Shown here one piece after another: positions 34,407 through 44,244 of a stretch of DNA of 60,750 nucleotides. The stretch's first letter is position 1; each line of letters begins with the position of its first letter. The notes beneath the pieces were generated by a model that was not told where the DNA came from, searched no databases, and was given only the letters and a program-made list of their open reading frames with translations. Made by a program: the position numbers and the translations under genes. Origin of the DNA: Alphaproteobacteria bacterium (GTDB lineage: Bacteria > Pseudomonadota > Alphaproteobacteria > UBA2966); the NCBI GenBank assembly GCA_018650465.1, contig JABIFY010000109.1, positions 1 to 60,750 on the forward strand. The letters run 5' to 3'.

Positions 34407-35409
34407 GAAACGTTTTATCTACCCGATATTATCAGCGGCGTTGATGTTATCAGCCACCGTTGCCCAAGCTGCTGACAAGCCAAAACTTGTTATTTATACC
34501 TACGATGCTTTTGCGGCGGACTGGGGTCCGGCCCCGGCTGTGAAAAAAGCTTTTGAGCCGATGTGCGATTGCGAAGTGCAATTTGTAACAGCGGACTCAT
34601 CCATTGGAATTTTAAGAATAATCCAGCTTGAGGGTGCCTCAACCAAGGCGGATATTGCCCTGGGCCTGGATACAAACCTGACGGATATTGCACAAAAAAC
34701 AGGCCTTTTTATCGAGCATAAAGCGGACATTTCGGAACTAAATCTGCCCATTAGATGGACAAATCCCGTGTTTTTGCCCTTCGATTATGGCTATTTTTCC
34801 TTCGTTTATGATTCAGAAAAAATAGCCACCGCCCCAACATCATTCGACGAACTTTTGGCGATGCCAGAGGATTTCAAGATCGTCATTCAGGATCCACGCT
34901 CCAGTACACCGGGTCTTGGATTGTTGCTTTGGGTGCGCCAGATTTATGGCAACAAGGCACCTGAAGTCTGGAAGAAACTCAAACCCCGAATTCTGACGAT
35001 TACCAAAGGCTGGTCGGAAGCTTATGGTTTGTTTCTTAAAGGCGAAGCAGAAATGGTGCTGTCTTACACAACGTCTCCGGCCTATCACATGATCGCCGAG
35101 AAGGTGCATAAATATCGTGCCGCCGGTTTCACAGACGGTCATTACATGCAGGTCGAGGTTGCCGCCGTGGTCAAGGCCAGCAAGCAACAGGCCCTGGCCC
35201 GCAAATTCATGGCCTTCATGTTAACCCCGGCCTTCCAGGATATCATTCCGACGACTAACTGGATGTATCCCGTGGCAAAGGGTAAAGATTTGCCCGCCGG
35301 ATTTGAGAAACTGCATCAACCGAACAAGGCCTTGTTGATGTCGGGTGCAGACGTTGCCAAAAACCGCAAGGCATGGGTGCAAGAGTGGCTGGACAACGTC
35401 AGCAAATAA
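34405..35409 (+). CDS. thiB: Thiamine ABC transporter, periplasmic binding protein
   Basis: 334 residues with a signal peptide (MKRFIYPILSAALMLSATVAQA) and a periplasmic solute-binding fold of the iron/thiamine class. Typical ThiB pieces are LVIYTYDAFAADWGPAPAVKKAFE, ADIALGLDTNLT, PFDYGYFSFVYDSE, IVIQDPRSSTPGLGLLLW and LSYTTSPAYHM. It is directly downstream of the TPP riboswitch, which seals the assignment. ThiP and ThiQ follow. Confidence 0.96.
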   Translation: MKRFIYPILSAALMLSATVAQAADKPKLVIYTYDAFAADWGPAPAVKKAFEPMCDCEVQFVTADSSIGILRIIQLEGASTKADIALGLDTNLTDIAQKTGLFIEHKADISELNLPIRWTNPVFLPFDYGYFSFVYDSEKIATAPTSFDELLAMPEDFKIVIQDPRSSTPGLGLLLWVRQIYGNKAPEVWKKLKPRILTITKGWSEAYGLFLKGEAEMVLSYTTSPAYHMIAEKVHKYRAAGFTDGHYMQVEVAAVVKASKQQALARKFMAFMLTPAFQDIIPTTNWMYPVAKGKDLPAGFEKLHQPNKALLMSGADVAKNRKAWVQEWLDNVSK

Positions 35410-35435
35410 CACTGGCCCCAATCAGCGAGGTCAAA

Positions 35436-37052
35436 TTGGTCAGTGACTGGTCCTGGCGACCAGGGGTGCTAGTCGCCCTTGGATTGCTGGGGCTGGTTGT
35501 TCTGGTTTTTGTCGCCATCCTTAATGTTGGCGACACGACATCCAGTTCCACTGAATTTGCGGGCATCGGTGATATTTTGCTTGTTACAACTGTTCAAGCC
35601 GGATTATCAACCCTGTTTTCCCTGTGCGTAGGCATCTTGCTGGCCTGGAGCCTGCGCCACAGACATCAGTTCCCTGGGCGGCGTATTTTATTGTCCCTGC
35701 TGTCAACCAGCATGGTATTGCCAACCCTTGTGGTGGCGCTGGGTTTGATCGGCGTCTTTGGCCGTCGGGGGTGGTGGAATGCGGTGCTGGGCGAAGGCGG
35801 CATAGACCTTCTTCACATTTCTGTCTACGGCCTCGGCGGGATTGTACTTGCACATACCTATATGGACGCGCCCTTCATGGCGCGCGGTATGTTGCACCGC
35901 CTGGAAAATATACCCGTCGAACATTTTAAGCTCGCGAGAGGGTTGGGCCTTTCGTCCTGGCAACGTTTTCGAACTGTCGAATGGCCTGCCCTGACACCCG
36001 TGATTCCCGGTCAGTGCCTCGTCGTTTTTCTGCTCAGCTTCACATCCTTCGCCATTGTTTTGATGCTGGGCGGGTCGCCCCGGTATAACACCCTGGAAGT
36101 TGCAATATTTGAAGCGGTGAAGCTGGAGTTTGATCTGCCGCGCGCTGTCATACTGGCGCTGGTTCAATTGGCCATCTGTGCCGGATTGGTGTTGATGGCC
36201 CAGGCCTTCAGGCCGGCATCGGCTGCACAGGCTGTTCAGCGTCTGACATTCATGTGGCCGGAATCGCGCGTTATCCTGATTATGCAGTGGACCATTATCG
36301 GATTGTTTTCGATCCTGTTTTTGGGACCGTTGCTGGCCGTATCGCTTGATGGCATGGGTGCCGATTTTTCACGCATCACAGCCACCGACACCTTTCGCAG
36401 AGCCTTTGTCAGCAGTCTGACGTTGGCGGCTATTTCGGCAGTTGTTGCGATCACTCTGGGCTTGTTGATGGCCCGCAGTCAGCGTCACTTTTCCTCAATT
36501 TTGCGATCCGGAAACCGATCCTCCAATAATATCTGGCTTGGCTTGCTCGGCTTTAGCGCCACGGTTTACCTGGCGGTGCCTGCCCTGGTTCTTGGCCTTG
36601 GTTTTTTCCTGTTGGCACGCGAATTATCCGCCGACCGTGCGATTGTCGCACCTGTTGCGCTGATTGCTGCCAATGTCATGATGGCGTTGCCGTTTATTCT
36701 GGTCATCTTGACACCGGCACTTGGCAAGGCCGCAGACAAATATGACCGCTTGGCGTTTTCGCTTGACCTGCGGGGCTGGACCCGTTGGCGTTTGATCGAG
36801 TGGCCTGTCCTGCGCCGGGATCTGGGATATCTTCTGGCCCTGGCCTTTTGCCTGTCCTTGGGCGATCTGGGTGTCATCGCCCTGTTCGGCAGTCAGGATT
36901 TTGCCACGCTGCCGTGGTTGCTCTACCAGCACATGGGCTCCTACCGCACCAGTGACGCAGCGGGCATTGCCCTGATCCTGCTGGCCCTGTGCCTCAGTGT
37001 ATTCTTTATTGTCCCACGATTATTTGAAGGCCGCTCCCATGCTGAAACTTGA
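35436..37052 (+). CDS. thiP: Thiamine ABC transporter permease
   Basis: 538 residues from TTG 35436, supported by GAGG 5 nt upstream; a longer in-frame start would overlap thiB and add unlikely residues. It has two fused permease halves, each with about six membrane helices. Each carries the EAA-type cytoplasmic loop: FKLARGLGLSSWQRFRTVEWPAL in the first half and LAFSLDLRGWTRWRLIEWPVL in the second. The length matches ThiP (about 536). It overlaps the thiQ start by 14 bp. Confidence 0.93.
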   Translation: MVSDWSWRPGVLVALGLLGLVVLVFVAILNVGDTTSSSTEFAGIGDILLVTTVQAGLSTLFSLCVGILLAWSLRHRHQFPGRRILLSLLSTSMVLPTLVVALGLIGVFGRRGWWNAVLGEGGIDLLHISVYGLGGIVLAHTYMDAPFMARGMLHRLENIPVEHFKLARGLGLSSWQRFRTVEWPALTPVIPGQCLVVFLLSFTSFAIVLMLGGSPRYNTLEVAIFEAVKLEFDLPRAVILALVQLAICAGLVLMAQAFRPASAAQAVQRLTFMWPESRVILIMQWTIIGLFSILFLGPLLAVSLDGMGADFSRITATDTFRRAFVSSLTLAAISAVVAITLGLLMARSQRHFSSILRSGNRSSNNIWLGLLGFSATVYLAVPALVLGLGFFLLARELSADRAIVAPVALIAANVMMALPFILVILTPALGKAADKYDRLAFSLDLRGWTRWRLIEWPVLRRDLGYLLALAFCLSLGDLGVIALFGSQDFATLPWLLYQHMGSYRTSDAAGIALILLALCLSVFFIVPRLFEGRSHAET

Positions 37053-37713
37053 GGATTTGAGTTTTCACTACACCGGCAACCAGGACGGTGAAAGCGCGCA
37101 AGACTATTGTTTTGATCTTGAGGCGAACGCCGGTGAGATCGTTGGGCTGACCGGGCGCAGCGGCAGTGGCAAATCTACCTGCCTTGATTTGATCGCCGGT
37201 TTTCTGACACCGACAAAAGGGCGCGCCTTGATCAATGGCGATGACATATCCGCCCGCCCGCCAGGCCAGCGACCCGTGACAATCCTGTTCCAGAACAACA
37301 ATTTGTTTGAACATCTGGGCACGGCTGACAACGTCGCCTTGGGGATCAATCCATCCCTGCGCCTGACGCCCACCCAAAAGGCACAAGTAAATGACGCTCT
37401 ATTCAAAGTAGGCCTCGATGGCTTGGCAGAGCGCGCCGCAGCCAGATTATCCGGCGGGGAACAACAACGCGTCGCCCTGGCACGATCCCTGGTCGCACAA
37501 AAACCTGTTTTGTTGCTGGATGAGCCTTTCAGCGCCCTGGACATGGATACCCGCGACGACATGCTGGCCCTGGTGCGCCGGATCGTAACCGAACGCAACC
37601 TGACTTGCCTGATGGTGACCCACGACGTACGCGACTGCGATCGCGTCGCCGACCGGCGCTATCAGATGGTCGTCGACAATGGCAACCGCCGCGTGGAAGA
37701 AGTGCAAACATGA
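37039..37713 (+). CDS. thiQ: Thiamine ABC transporter ATPase
   Basis: 224 residues from ATG 37039 (ribosome site GAAGG). Walker A GRSGSGKST, Q-loop FQNNNLFEHL, signature LSGGEQQR, Walker B LLLDEPFSALD and H-loop VTHDVRDC are all present. It energises import of thiamine, TPP or phosphates with ThiB and ThiP. It ends 7 bp before the CCA end of the opposing tRNA-Sec gene. Confidence 0.95.
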   Translation: MLKLEDLSFHYTGNQDGESAQDYCFDLEANAGEIVGLTGRSGSGKSTCLDLIAGFLTPTKGRALINGDDISARPPGQRPVTILFQNNNLFEHLGTADNVALGINPSLRLTPTQKAQVNDALFKVGLDGLAERAAARLSGGEQQRVALARSLVAQKPVLLLDEPFSALDMDTRDDMLALVRRIVTERNLTCLMVTHDVRDCDRVADRRYQMVVDNGNRRVEEVQT

Positions 37714-37719
37714 AGGAAA

Positions 37720-37815
37720 TGGCGAAAGAGGGTGGGAGTTGAACCCACCAGGCACGTTGTACGCCCCTCACCGGATTTGAAGTCCGGGCGCCCCACCGGG
37801 GAACGATCCTCCTTC
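37720..37815 (-). tRNA. selC: tRNA-Sec (anticodon TCA)
   Basis: On the minus strand an 8-bp acceptor stem (GAAGGAGG with CCTCTTTC, one G-T pair) is followed by discriminator G and encoded CCA. The D stem is CCCC/GGGG. The anticodon arm CCGGA-CTTCAAA-TCCGG gives TCA, a long extra arm follows, and the T arm is GTGGG-TTCAACT-CCCAC. The 8-bp acceptor with 5-bp T stem and long variable arm is the tRNA-Sec form. It lies downstream of selB in the selA-selB-selC order. Confidence 0.96.
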
Positions 37816-37835
37816 GAAGTTTTTCATCTTCTCTT

Positions 37836-37953
37836 CGTCATAGCCGGACTTGATCCGGCTATCTCAGTCAGGCTAACCGGCCCCCCTGGAAATGACAGAA
37901 ACAAGCCAGTTTGTAACAGCCTTGGAGATTACCGGGTCAAGCCCGGTAATGAC
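37836..37953. repeat. Alphaproteobacterial long palindromic element, copy A
   Basis: Left arm CGTCATAGCCGGACTTGATC... (37836-37865) and right arm GGAGATTACCGGGTCAAGCC... (37924-37953) are imperfect inverted copies of the CGTCA-x-CCGG-CTTGA-CCGG type. It fills most of the selB-selC gap (37816-38026), where no other feature is seen. A related element with perfect arms is at 49866. Confidence 0.75.
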
Positions 37954-38026
37954 ATATGGCGGCGGGATTTTTTTCTTTTCCACGCAGAATATCATACCTG
38001 CAATATTGTCAATTTTACCGACCCAC

Positions 38027-39946
38027 TCAACTCCCGAAAATGTTTTTGGCCTCGGCGATCAGGGTTCGGGTGTTGCCGTCGCGTTTCGTCAGGCCGACGC
38101 TGTCGAAAAATTCCAGGACTTCGATGGCCAGGTTGCGGCCAATGCCGGTGCGGTCGCGGAAGGCGATGATGTCGATCTTGTTTTCATCCGATGCGTCGGC
38201 CAGCTCGCGTGCCAGGTTGGCCAGTTCCATCAAGGTTTCCGGCAGAAAATAACGGTTCCGGGCGACGCGAAAAACCCAGCCGGTGGCGGCGGCGCGGGTC
38301 AGGAATTTTTCGGTCTGGATCAGTTTAATTTGCAAGGCATCGGTCAATTCCCGCACCCGCAGGGGCCGCAAGCCGCCTTCCCGTAACAGAGGTTCAGTCT
38401 TTTCCCACAAGGCCAGGTCTTCTGGTTGTGGCTGGGCGCTGTGGCCGGGCAAATGGAATAAAGGGCCACGACAGACCAGGGCGTCGGCCTGGCGATGGTG
38501 GTGCAAGGCCGCCTTGATCAGGGCTTCTGCCGGGTGGTCCGGGATCGTTGAGATCAGCTCACGCGCAGAAGCGCCCAATACATGTGGATGGGTATTGTGC
38601 CAGGTCGCCATGGCCGCCAAGGCATCCACACATACGGTGTTCCAGCGGTCGGTCGACAGGCCCCACAGGCGTTTGCCGTCTTGCACCTGGATCAAACCCG
38701 ATTGCGCGAACAGATTTTCACCTGCCAACGCGGACAGATTATGAGCAATGGCAAAGGCCCCAAGGTCCGTGCCGCCGGGCTGTACTTTCAACAGGGCCGC
38801 CAGGGCTGTTGCTGGATCAGCATTTTCCATGGCCGTGACGGCTGCGATGCGCGAAGGACGGGCGCGACCACGGGTGGGTGAAAATGGGTCAATAATCACA
38901 CCGCCAGCAATAGTGCGTTTGGCGGACTGGTCGCGCAAGACAAAACGGTCGCCCTTCAGGGCCGCAATCGGTGCGTCTGTGACTAATTGCACGAGGGCAG
39001 CATCGCCTGGTGCGATAGTACCGCCTTCCAGCACGGCGACCCTGGCGGTGAAATCTCCGGCCCCCAGGTGCAGGTGGACAGGGCTCCAGTGTTTCAAGGC
39101 TTTGGCTTCACTGGCCGCAACTTGCAATCGGGCATCCAGGCGTTTCACCGGCGCATGGGCGGCGGGGGCCAGCAGCCAGTCGCCACGATGCAATGCTTCC
39201 TTGTCGACATCACCTGCAATGTTCACGGCACAACGCTGTCCGGCCTGGCCCACCTCGCTTTGCTGATCCTGCACATGCAAGCCGCGCACCCGAACTGGCT
39301 TGCCTGACGGCGATACCAGCAACTGATCGCCTATCTTGACCTGGCCAGATACAGCCGTGCCAGTGATGACCAGTCCAGCTCCCTTGATGCTGAAGGCCCT
39401 GTCGATGGACAAACGGAAATTGCCGGAAGTATCCCGGGTGCTGGTGTCGGCGGCGGCCTGTTGCAAACAATCCTGCAAGTCCGGCACACCCTCGCCGGTA
39501 ATCGCAGACAGGGGAAAGACAGGTGCCGCGGCCAAAACCGTGTCGGACAACAGCGCTTTGATCTCGCCTTGTACCTCCACCAGGCGTTCGGGCGAAACCC
39601 GGTCGATTTTGTTCAGGGCAATGGCCCCTCGTGTCAGTCCCATAAAGCCCAGGATCGCTAGGTGTTCGCGGGTTTGTGGCATGGGGCCGTCATCGGCGGC
39701 AATAATGATCAGGGCGAAATCAATGCCACCCACGCCCGCCACCATATTACGCACGAACTTTTCATGGCCAGGCACGTCGATAAAACCAACCCGCGCGCCA
39801 TTGTCCAGGGTCTGATAAGCAAATCCCAAATCAATCGTCAGGCCGCGTTTTTTTTCTTCCGGCAGGCGATCGGTGTCGGTGCCGGTCAGCGCTTTGATGA
39901 GCGCCGTCTTGCCGTGGTCGACATGGCCTGCGGTGGCAATAATCAT
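38027..39946 (-). CDS. selB: Selenocysteine-specific elongation factor
   Basis: 639 residues. EF-Tu-like GTPase with GHVDHGK (7-13), DVPGHEKFV and NKID motifs. Domains II and III follow, then C-terminal winged-helix domains (about 400-639) that bind SECIS RNA hairpins in the mRNA. It delivers Sec-tRNA-Sec to recoded UGA codons. selA ends 2 bp upstream, so the genes are co-transcribed, and selC follows downstream. Confidence 0.97.
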   Translation of the reverse strand: MIIATAGHVDHGKTALIKALTGTDTDRLPEEKKRGLTIDLGFAYQTLDNGARVGFIDVPGHEKFVRNMVAGVGGIDFALIIIAADDGPMPQTREHLAILGFMGLTRGAIALNKIDRVSPERLVEVQGEIKALLSDTVLAAAPVFPLSAITGEGVPDLQDCLQQAAADTSTRDTSGNFRLSIDRAFSIKGAGLVITGTAVSGQVKIGDQLLVSPSGKPVRVRGLHVQDQQSEVGQAGQRCAVNIAGDVDKEALHRGDWLLAPAAHAPVKRLDARLQVAASEAKALKHWSPVHLHLGAGDFTARVAVLEGGTIAPGDAALVQLVTDAPIAALKGDRFVLRDQSAKRTIAGGVIIDPFSPTRGRARPSRIAAVTAMENADPATALAALLKVQPGGTDLGAFAIAHNLSALAGENLFAQSGLIQVQDGKRLWGLSTDRWNTVCVDALAAMATWHNTHPHVLGASARELISTIPDHPAEALIKAALHHHRQADALVCRGPLFHLPGHSAQPQPEDLALWEKTEPLLREGGLRPLRVRELTDALQIKLIQTEKFLTRAAATGWVFRVARNRYFLPETLMELANLARELADASDENKIDIIAFRDRTGIGRNLAIEVLEFFDSVGLTKRDGNTRTLIAEAKNIFGS

Positions 39947-39948
39947 GG

Positions 39949-41361
39949 TCAGGAATTATTCAGGCTACTGAGCTGTTCAACAAAGATGGTGCTGTCTTCC
40001 AGGCATCTGATATCGAACAGTAGCTGGTCTTCGTGAATGCGCCCGATGACGGGCACAGGTAAGGCGCGAAAGGCGGCGGCCAGGCGTTTCAACTGTCGGC
40101 CTACACTGCCGCCACTTGTGGGGGAAATCGCCAATGCCGCTGAGGGCAGAGTATCCACCGGCAAGGCCCCACTGCCGATCTGGCTAAAGCTGTCGATAAC
40201 AGATACCTCCGCCTCCCCATCCAGTGCCGCCGCCAGGTGTGGGACCAGCGAGTTTGCCATGGCCCGGATTTCTTCCTGTGGTCGGGACAGCAGGCGCAGG
40301 GCCGGGATTTTTTGCGCCAAGTGATCCGGGTTCAGATAGAGCCTGAATATGGCTTCCAGGGCGGCTATGGTCATCTTGTCGACGCGCAAGGCGCGCTTCA
40401 TGGGGTTCTTCTTGATTTTGGCAATCAGGTCGGCCCGTCCGGCAATAATGCCGCATTGCGGACCGCCCAACAATTTGTCACCGCTGAAAGTTACTACATC
40501 GGCCCCGTCAGCAAAGGATTGGTTCGGTGTGGGTTCCGCGGGCAGGCCAAAGCGCGTCAGGTCGGCCAGGGTGCCACTGCCCAGGTCGACCACAAAAGAC
40601 AGGTCATGTTCATGGGCCAGGGTCGCCAGATCATGTTCGGGTACTTCGGCGGTAAAGCCCTGAACTTCGTAATTGCTGGTATGGACTTTCATTAACATGG
40701 CGGATTTGGGACTAATGGCAGCGGCAAAGTCTTTCAGATGCGTACGATTGGTGGTGCCGACCTCATGTAATTTACAGCCCGCCCGCGCCATGATGTCGGG
40801 AATACGAAAGGCCCCGCCGATCTCGATTAATTCACCGCGTGAGACAGCAACTTCCTTGCGGTTGGCCAGGCTGTTCAGGGTCAGCAAGACGGCAGCTGCA
40901 TTGTTGTTGACGACCGTCGCCGCTTCCGCCCCCGTCAGGCGGCAAACCAGGCTTTCCAGATGATCGTCACGGTCACCGCGCTTGCCGCGGCCCAAATCAA
41001 ATTCCAGATTGCTGGCCCCGGCGGCAACCCGGCTCATGGCCTCAATGGCTTCGGCGGGCAGAGGGGCGCGCCCCAGATTGGTATGCAAGACAGTACCGGT
41101 CAGATTAAAGACAGGCCTTAAGGACGGCTGGCTGATCTGGTCCAGCCGGCGGGCCAGTCGGCGAATGATGGCAGCTGTCGAGATGTCCGGTGATTTTTTG
41201 GCGACAGGTATTTCATCGCGCAAGGATTGCAAGGTTTCGCGAATAGAGTCCGTCACCAGGTCCCGGCCATGATCCACGATCAAGTCGGCCACAACATCCT
41301 GTTCCAGCAGGAAATGTACGGACGGCAGGTCGGATAGATCGGTTTTGGCAGTATCATTCAT
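39949..41361 (-). CDS. selA: L-seryl-tRNA(Sec) selenium transferase
   Basis: 470 residues. PLP enzyme converting Ser-tRNA-Sec to Sec-tRNA-Sec with selenophosphate. The N-terminal [17 protein letters not shown] is diagnostic, and the Schiff-base lysine is in [16 protein letters not shown]. The length matches the family. It is divergent from the GrdB-like selenoprotein gene at 41465, with about 100 bp between. selD (selenophosphate synthetase) is not in the window. Confidence 0.97.
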   Translation of the reverse strand: MNDTAKTDLSDLPSVHFLLEQDVVADLIVDHGRDLVTDSIRETLQSLRDEIPVAKKSPDISTAAIIRRLARRLDQISQPSLRPVFNLTGTVLHTNLGRAPLPAEAIEAMSRVAAGASNLEFDLGRGKRGDRDDHLESLVCRLTGAEAATVVNNNAAAVLLTLNSLANRKEVAVSRGELIEIGGAFRIPDIMARAGCKLHEVGTTNRTHLKDFAAAISPKSAMLMKVHTSNYEVQGFTAEVPEHDLATLAHEHDLSFVVDLGSGTLADLTRFGLPAEPTPNQSFADGADVVTFSGDKLLGGPQCGIIAGRADLIAKIKKNPMKRALRVDKMTIAALEAIFRLYLNPDHLAQKIPALRLLSRPQEEIRAMANSLVPHLAAALDGEAEVSVIDSFSQIGSGALPVDTLPSAALAISPTSGGSVGRQLKRLAAAFRALPVPVIGRIHEDQLLFDIRCLEDSTIFVEQLSSLNNS

Positions 41362-41464
41362 AGATGTGACCTTATCACAAAGCCGCGAAGGGCCACACTA
41401 GAGCGTTTGGAATTTCAGATGTTTATGCCAGGATACAGCCTTGAACAAACGAAAAGGACCGTAA

Positions 41465-42706
41465 ATGGTTTCCATGAATAATTTGACGGAACATTATCAA
41501 AAGCTGTTGGGCGATCTTGAATGCCCAAATTTTGACAGTGAACCGTGGGTCAAACCGGTGCCGCTGTCGGAGCGTCGGGTGACCGTGATTTCTTCGGCTG
41601 GCATTCACGACCGGGATGAAGTCCCATTCAAAGGTGGTGATGTGGGCTATCGCACTATCCCCTCCAATGCAAATGCCAAAGATATTGTCATGAGCCACGT
41701 ATCGGTCAATTTTGACCGTACGGCTTTTCAACAGGATTTGAACGCGATATTCCCCATTGATCATCTGAAAGACATGGCGGCGGACGGTACCATCGGCAGT
41801 GTGGCGACGGATCATTATTCCTTCATGGGCGCATCTGACCCTGTGAAAATGGAAGATGAAGTGCGCGAACTGGCGAAACGTTTGCTTGGCGACAAGGTTG
41901 ATACTGCCGTTCTGATTCCTGTTTGACCGTTCTGCACACGCGCCGTGAGCGCGTTGGGACATTTTCTGGAAGAAGAAGGCATCGCCACAACCATCATCAG
42001 TCTGATCCGGGTGCACAGCGAAAAGGTGCGCCCACCACGCAGCCTGTTTGTGCCCTTCGAACTGGGCCGCCCCCTTGGCGCACCCAATGATCCGGCTATG
42101 CAAAAACAGGTGCTGAAGGCCGCCCTTGATTTGCTTGACCGTGACGATGGCCCAAGCTTCATCGAAGATTTCGATTATGATGGTGCTTATCAAGAGCCAA
42201 CGGAAGATTGGCAAAATCCGGCGGCTGATATGGCGGTGGATACGGACGTGTCCGATATGGCTGCCGCCCGTGCCGCGGTTCGTACGGAAGTTGCGGCACT
42301 CAGGCCTTTATACGATAAAGCTGTTGCGCAAAGTGGCCGTGACCCTGTTGGCACGTCGGGGCTGGCTATGGAGCAGATCGCAGATTATGTGACAGCCTTT
42401 TTGGGTGAGCCACCGGAAAGCCCCCCTGACGGTGCAAGGGCAGATATCTCGGTCGCCATGATTTTGCGCTACGCCGCCGATGATCTGACCGCCTTTTATC
42501 TTCACGCCACCTCAGCCGGAAGCCTCACACGTGACCTCACGCCGTCCAGTGTTCAACAGACCGACTGGTTCTGGCAACAAACCGCTGCCGCCAAAGTCCT
42601 GATCGCGCTGCGTGCGAAATGGATGGACAGCGACAACACCGGCCTGAAAACCGTCTGCGGCAGATTCATGATTCCCCACATGCAGATACATGGTCTGGGG
42701 TTGTAA
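41465..42706 (+). CDS. Selenoprotein, GrdB/PrdB-like (glycine/betaine/D-proline reductase B family), UGA-recoded
   Basis: A single 413-residue protein read through TGA 41924-41926, which naive calling splits into two ORFs (41465-41926 and 41945-42706). The residue is U154 in VLIPV-U-P-F-C-T-R-A, the UxxCT motif of reductase B selenoproteins (resolving Cys157). N-terminal VISSAGIHDRDEVPFKGGDVGYRTIP and DHYSFMGASDP are characteristic of the family. A C-terminal region (about 230-413) extends beyond the usual core. A SECIS-like hairpin follows the TGA at the correct distance. The start uses AAAGGA about 9 nt upstream. It is divergent from selA. The usual clostridial GrdA/GrdC/GrdD partners are not nearby, so the reaction is unknown. 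Confidence 0.9.
41938..41954 (+). promoter_or_regulatory. bSECIS hairpin of the GrdB-like selenoprotein
   Basis: ACGCGC (41938-41943), loop CGTGA (41944-41948), GCGCGT (41949-41954). The 6-bp stem begins 11 nt and the loop 17 nt after the TGA. The second loop base is G. This meets the published bacterial SECIS model (loop 16-37 nt from UGA, G in the first two loop bases), which I state from memory. Confidence 0.75.
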
Positions 42707-42740
42707 GTTTTAGAGTCTGTGATTTGTGGCGGGTATCGCT

Positions 42741-42773
42741 GAAGAGTTGAGGTTGGTTCGACCTCAGCTCTTC
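42741..42773. terminator. Hairpin between convergent selenoprotein and EamA genes
   Basis: GAAGAGTTGAGGT, 7-nt loop TGGTTCG, ACCTCAGCTCTTC: 13 bp with one G-T pair. It overlaps the last codons of the EamA gene. It lies between two convergent genes and probably terminates both, although the T run on the plus strand is short. Confidence 0.6.
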
Positions 42774-43621
42774 TTGCGCTCCCGCACATAAATATATAGC
42801 CCGCTGGCAATAATGATCGCGCTGCCGATCCAGCCTTGTGCAGTCGGGACATCGCCCCAGATGAAATAGCCCAGTAAAAACGCCCACAGTAACGTCGTGT
42901 ACTGGAAGGGTGCGACGACATTGGCTTCGCAGATGCGGAAGGCATGATTGATACTGAAATGACCGGCCATGGCGACAAGGCCCAGGCCACACAGGAACAG
43001 GAAGTCGGGGAACGAAGGTGTGACCCAGTAAAAGGGCAGGGTTGCAGCCCCGGCGATGGCGACACCCACGGTTTGATAGGTGATCAGGGCCAGGCCATCC
43101 ACGTCGGTCAGGATGCGGGTCATGACCATCATCAGAGCAAGGACCACGCTGCCGAGGATGGCGATCAGGGCGGGCAAGCTGAAGGAAGCCTGGCCCGGCC
43201 CTAAGATAATGATAACCCCCACAAAGCCAATCAGGATGGCGGACCAGCGATGCAGGCCCACACGTTCTCTCAACAGGGGGATGGAAAGCGCGGCGACAAA
43301 AATTGGCGCGGCCAGATAATACATGAAGGCGTCTGCCAGCGGGATATAGCGCACGGCCCAGTAAAAGCAGGCGACCTCTGAGGCCACCAGAACCATGCGC
43401 AACAGGTGCAGGCCCTTGCGTTCGGGTAATTTGCGCCAGATGTCCGGGCGGTTACGGATCAGGGGCATCAGGACAACAAGGGCGGCGACGCTGCGGATGA
43501 ACAGCAGCTGGCCCACAGAATAATCCTGCACCAGCCATTTGCCGATGGCATCGTTCATGGTGAACAGCAACATGCCGACATTCATGAACAAGATGCCGGT
43601 GCGGGTATTATCAAGCGCCAA
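42764..43621 (-). CDS. EamA/DMT-family transporter
   Basis: 285 residues with about ten membrane helices in two repeated EamA halves (first about 1-140, second about 150-280). Typical pieces are LFTMNDAIGKWLVQDYSVGQLLFIRSVAA at the N-terminus and AFLLGYFIWGDVPTAQGWIGSAIIIASGLY near the end. It exports or imports small metabolites across the inner membrane; the substrate is not assignable. Stand-alone gene facing the selenoprotein gene. Confidence 0.88.
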   Translation of the reverse strand: MALDNTRTGILFMNVGMLLFTMNDAIGKWLVQDYSVGQLLFIRSVAALVVLMPLIRNRPDIWRKLPERKGLHLLRMVLVASEVACFYWAVRYIPLADAFMYYLAAPIFVAALSIPLLRERVGLHRWSAILIGFVGVIIILGPGQASFSLPALIAILGSVVLALMMVMTRILTDVDGLALITYQTVGVAIAGAATLPFYWVTPSFPDFLFLCGLGLVAMAGHFSINHAFRICEANVVAPFQYTTLLWAFLLGYFIWGDVPTAQGWIGSAIIIASGLYIYVRERKKS

Positions 43622-43696
43622 GATATAGTCCTCAATCTGGGTTCAGGCGGTCATAACCCGATTAAAGCATCGAGGGAAGTGCGGAAGGGGTGAGCC

Positions 43697-44140
43697 CTAA
43701 AGTGTGACGGAAGCAGCGACGCTCGTTTTTGGCTGGAACAGGGGCAGATCGGCCATAACCTTCAGCACATCCCGGCTCGAAACCATGCCGTGCAATTTAC
43801 CTCGATTGGTGATGGGCAGATGCCGGATACCATATTCGGCCATCAGCCAGATGGCGGTCTGCGGGTCTTCCGTAACTTCGCAAACCACGACATTGTCCGA
43901 CATATAATCGGCGACGGTTGCGCCTGACAGGGCCTGGCAGTCTTGATCGCAATTGTCGGCAACGGCGCGTGTGATATCACGTTCGGAAAGAATACCGACA
44001 GGGCGGCCACTTGCGTCGACAGCAACCACAACACCAATACCGTTGTCGCGCAGTATTTTTGCGGCTTCAACCAGTTGGGTGTCCGGTGTGATCGTGACCA
44101 GGCTTGCCTGACCGATGTTCAGCACGTCGCTTATTCGCAT
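43697..44140 (-). CDS. CBS-domain pair protein
   Basis: 147 residues made of two CBS motifs (about 8-65 and 72-130). Each ends in the usual G-x-LSERDITRAVA or G-x-VSSRDVLKVMA signature. Such proteins bind adenosine nucleotides as energy sensors. There is no attached enzyme domain. Its partner is unknown; it lies alone upstream of the EamA gene. Confidence 0.87.
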   Translation of the reverse strand: MRISDVLNIGQASLVTITPDTQLVEAAKILRDNGIGVVVAVDASGRPVGILSERDITRAVADNCDQDCQALSGATVADYMSDNVVVCEVTEDPQTAIWLMAEYGIRHLPITNRGKLHGMVSSRDVLKVMADLPLFQPKTSVAASVTL

Positions 44141-44244
44141 GGAAGTTTTCGCCCCGTTTATGAGGCTTGATATATATGCCAGGCATTGAATTCAGGCGAT
44201 GTGACACGTCGACGCAGAGTATTCCAGGTCAGGCGTTTACATGT

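Noticed and set aside
42553-43065. 170-codon minus-strand frame overlapping the selenoprotein and EamA ends
   Set aside because: Different frame from the EamA protein, no motifs, and crosses a terminator-like hairpin between the convergent genes.
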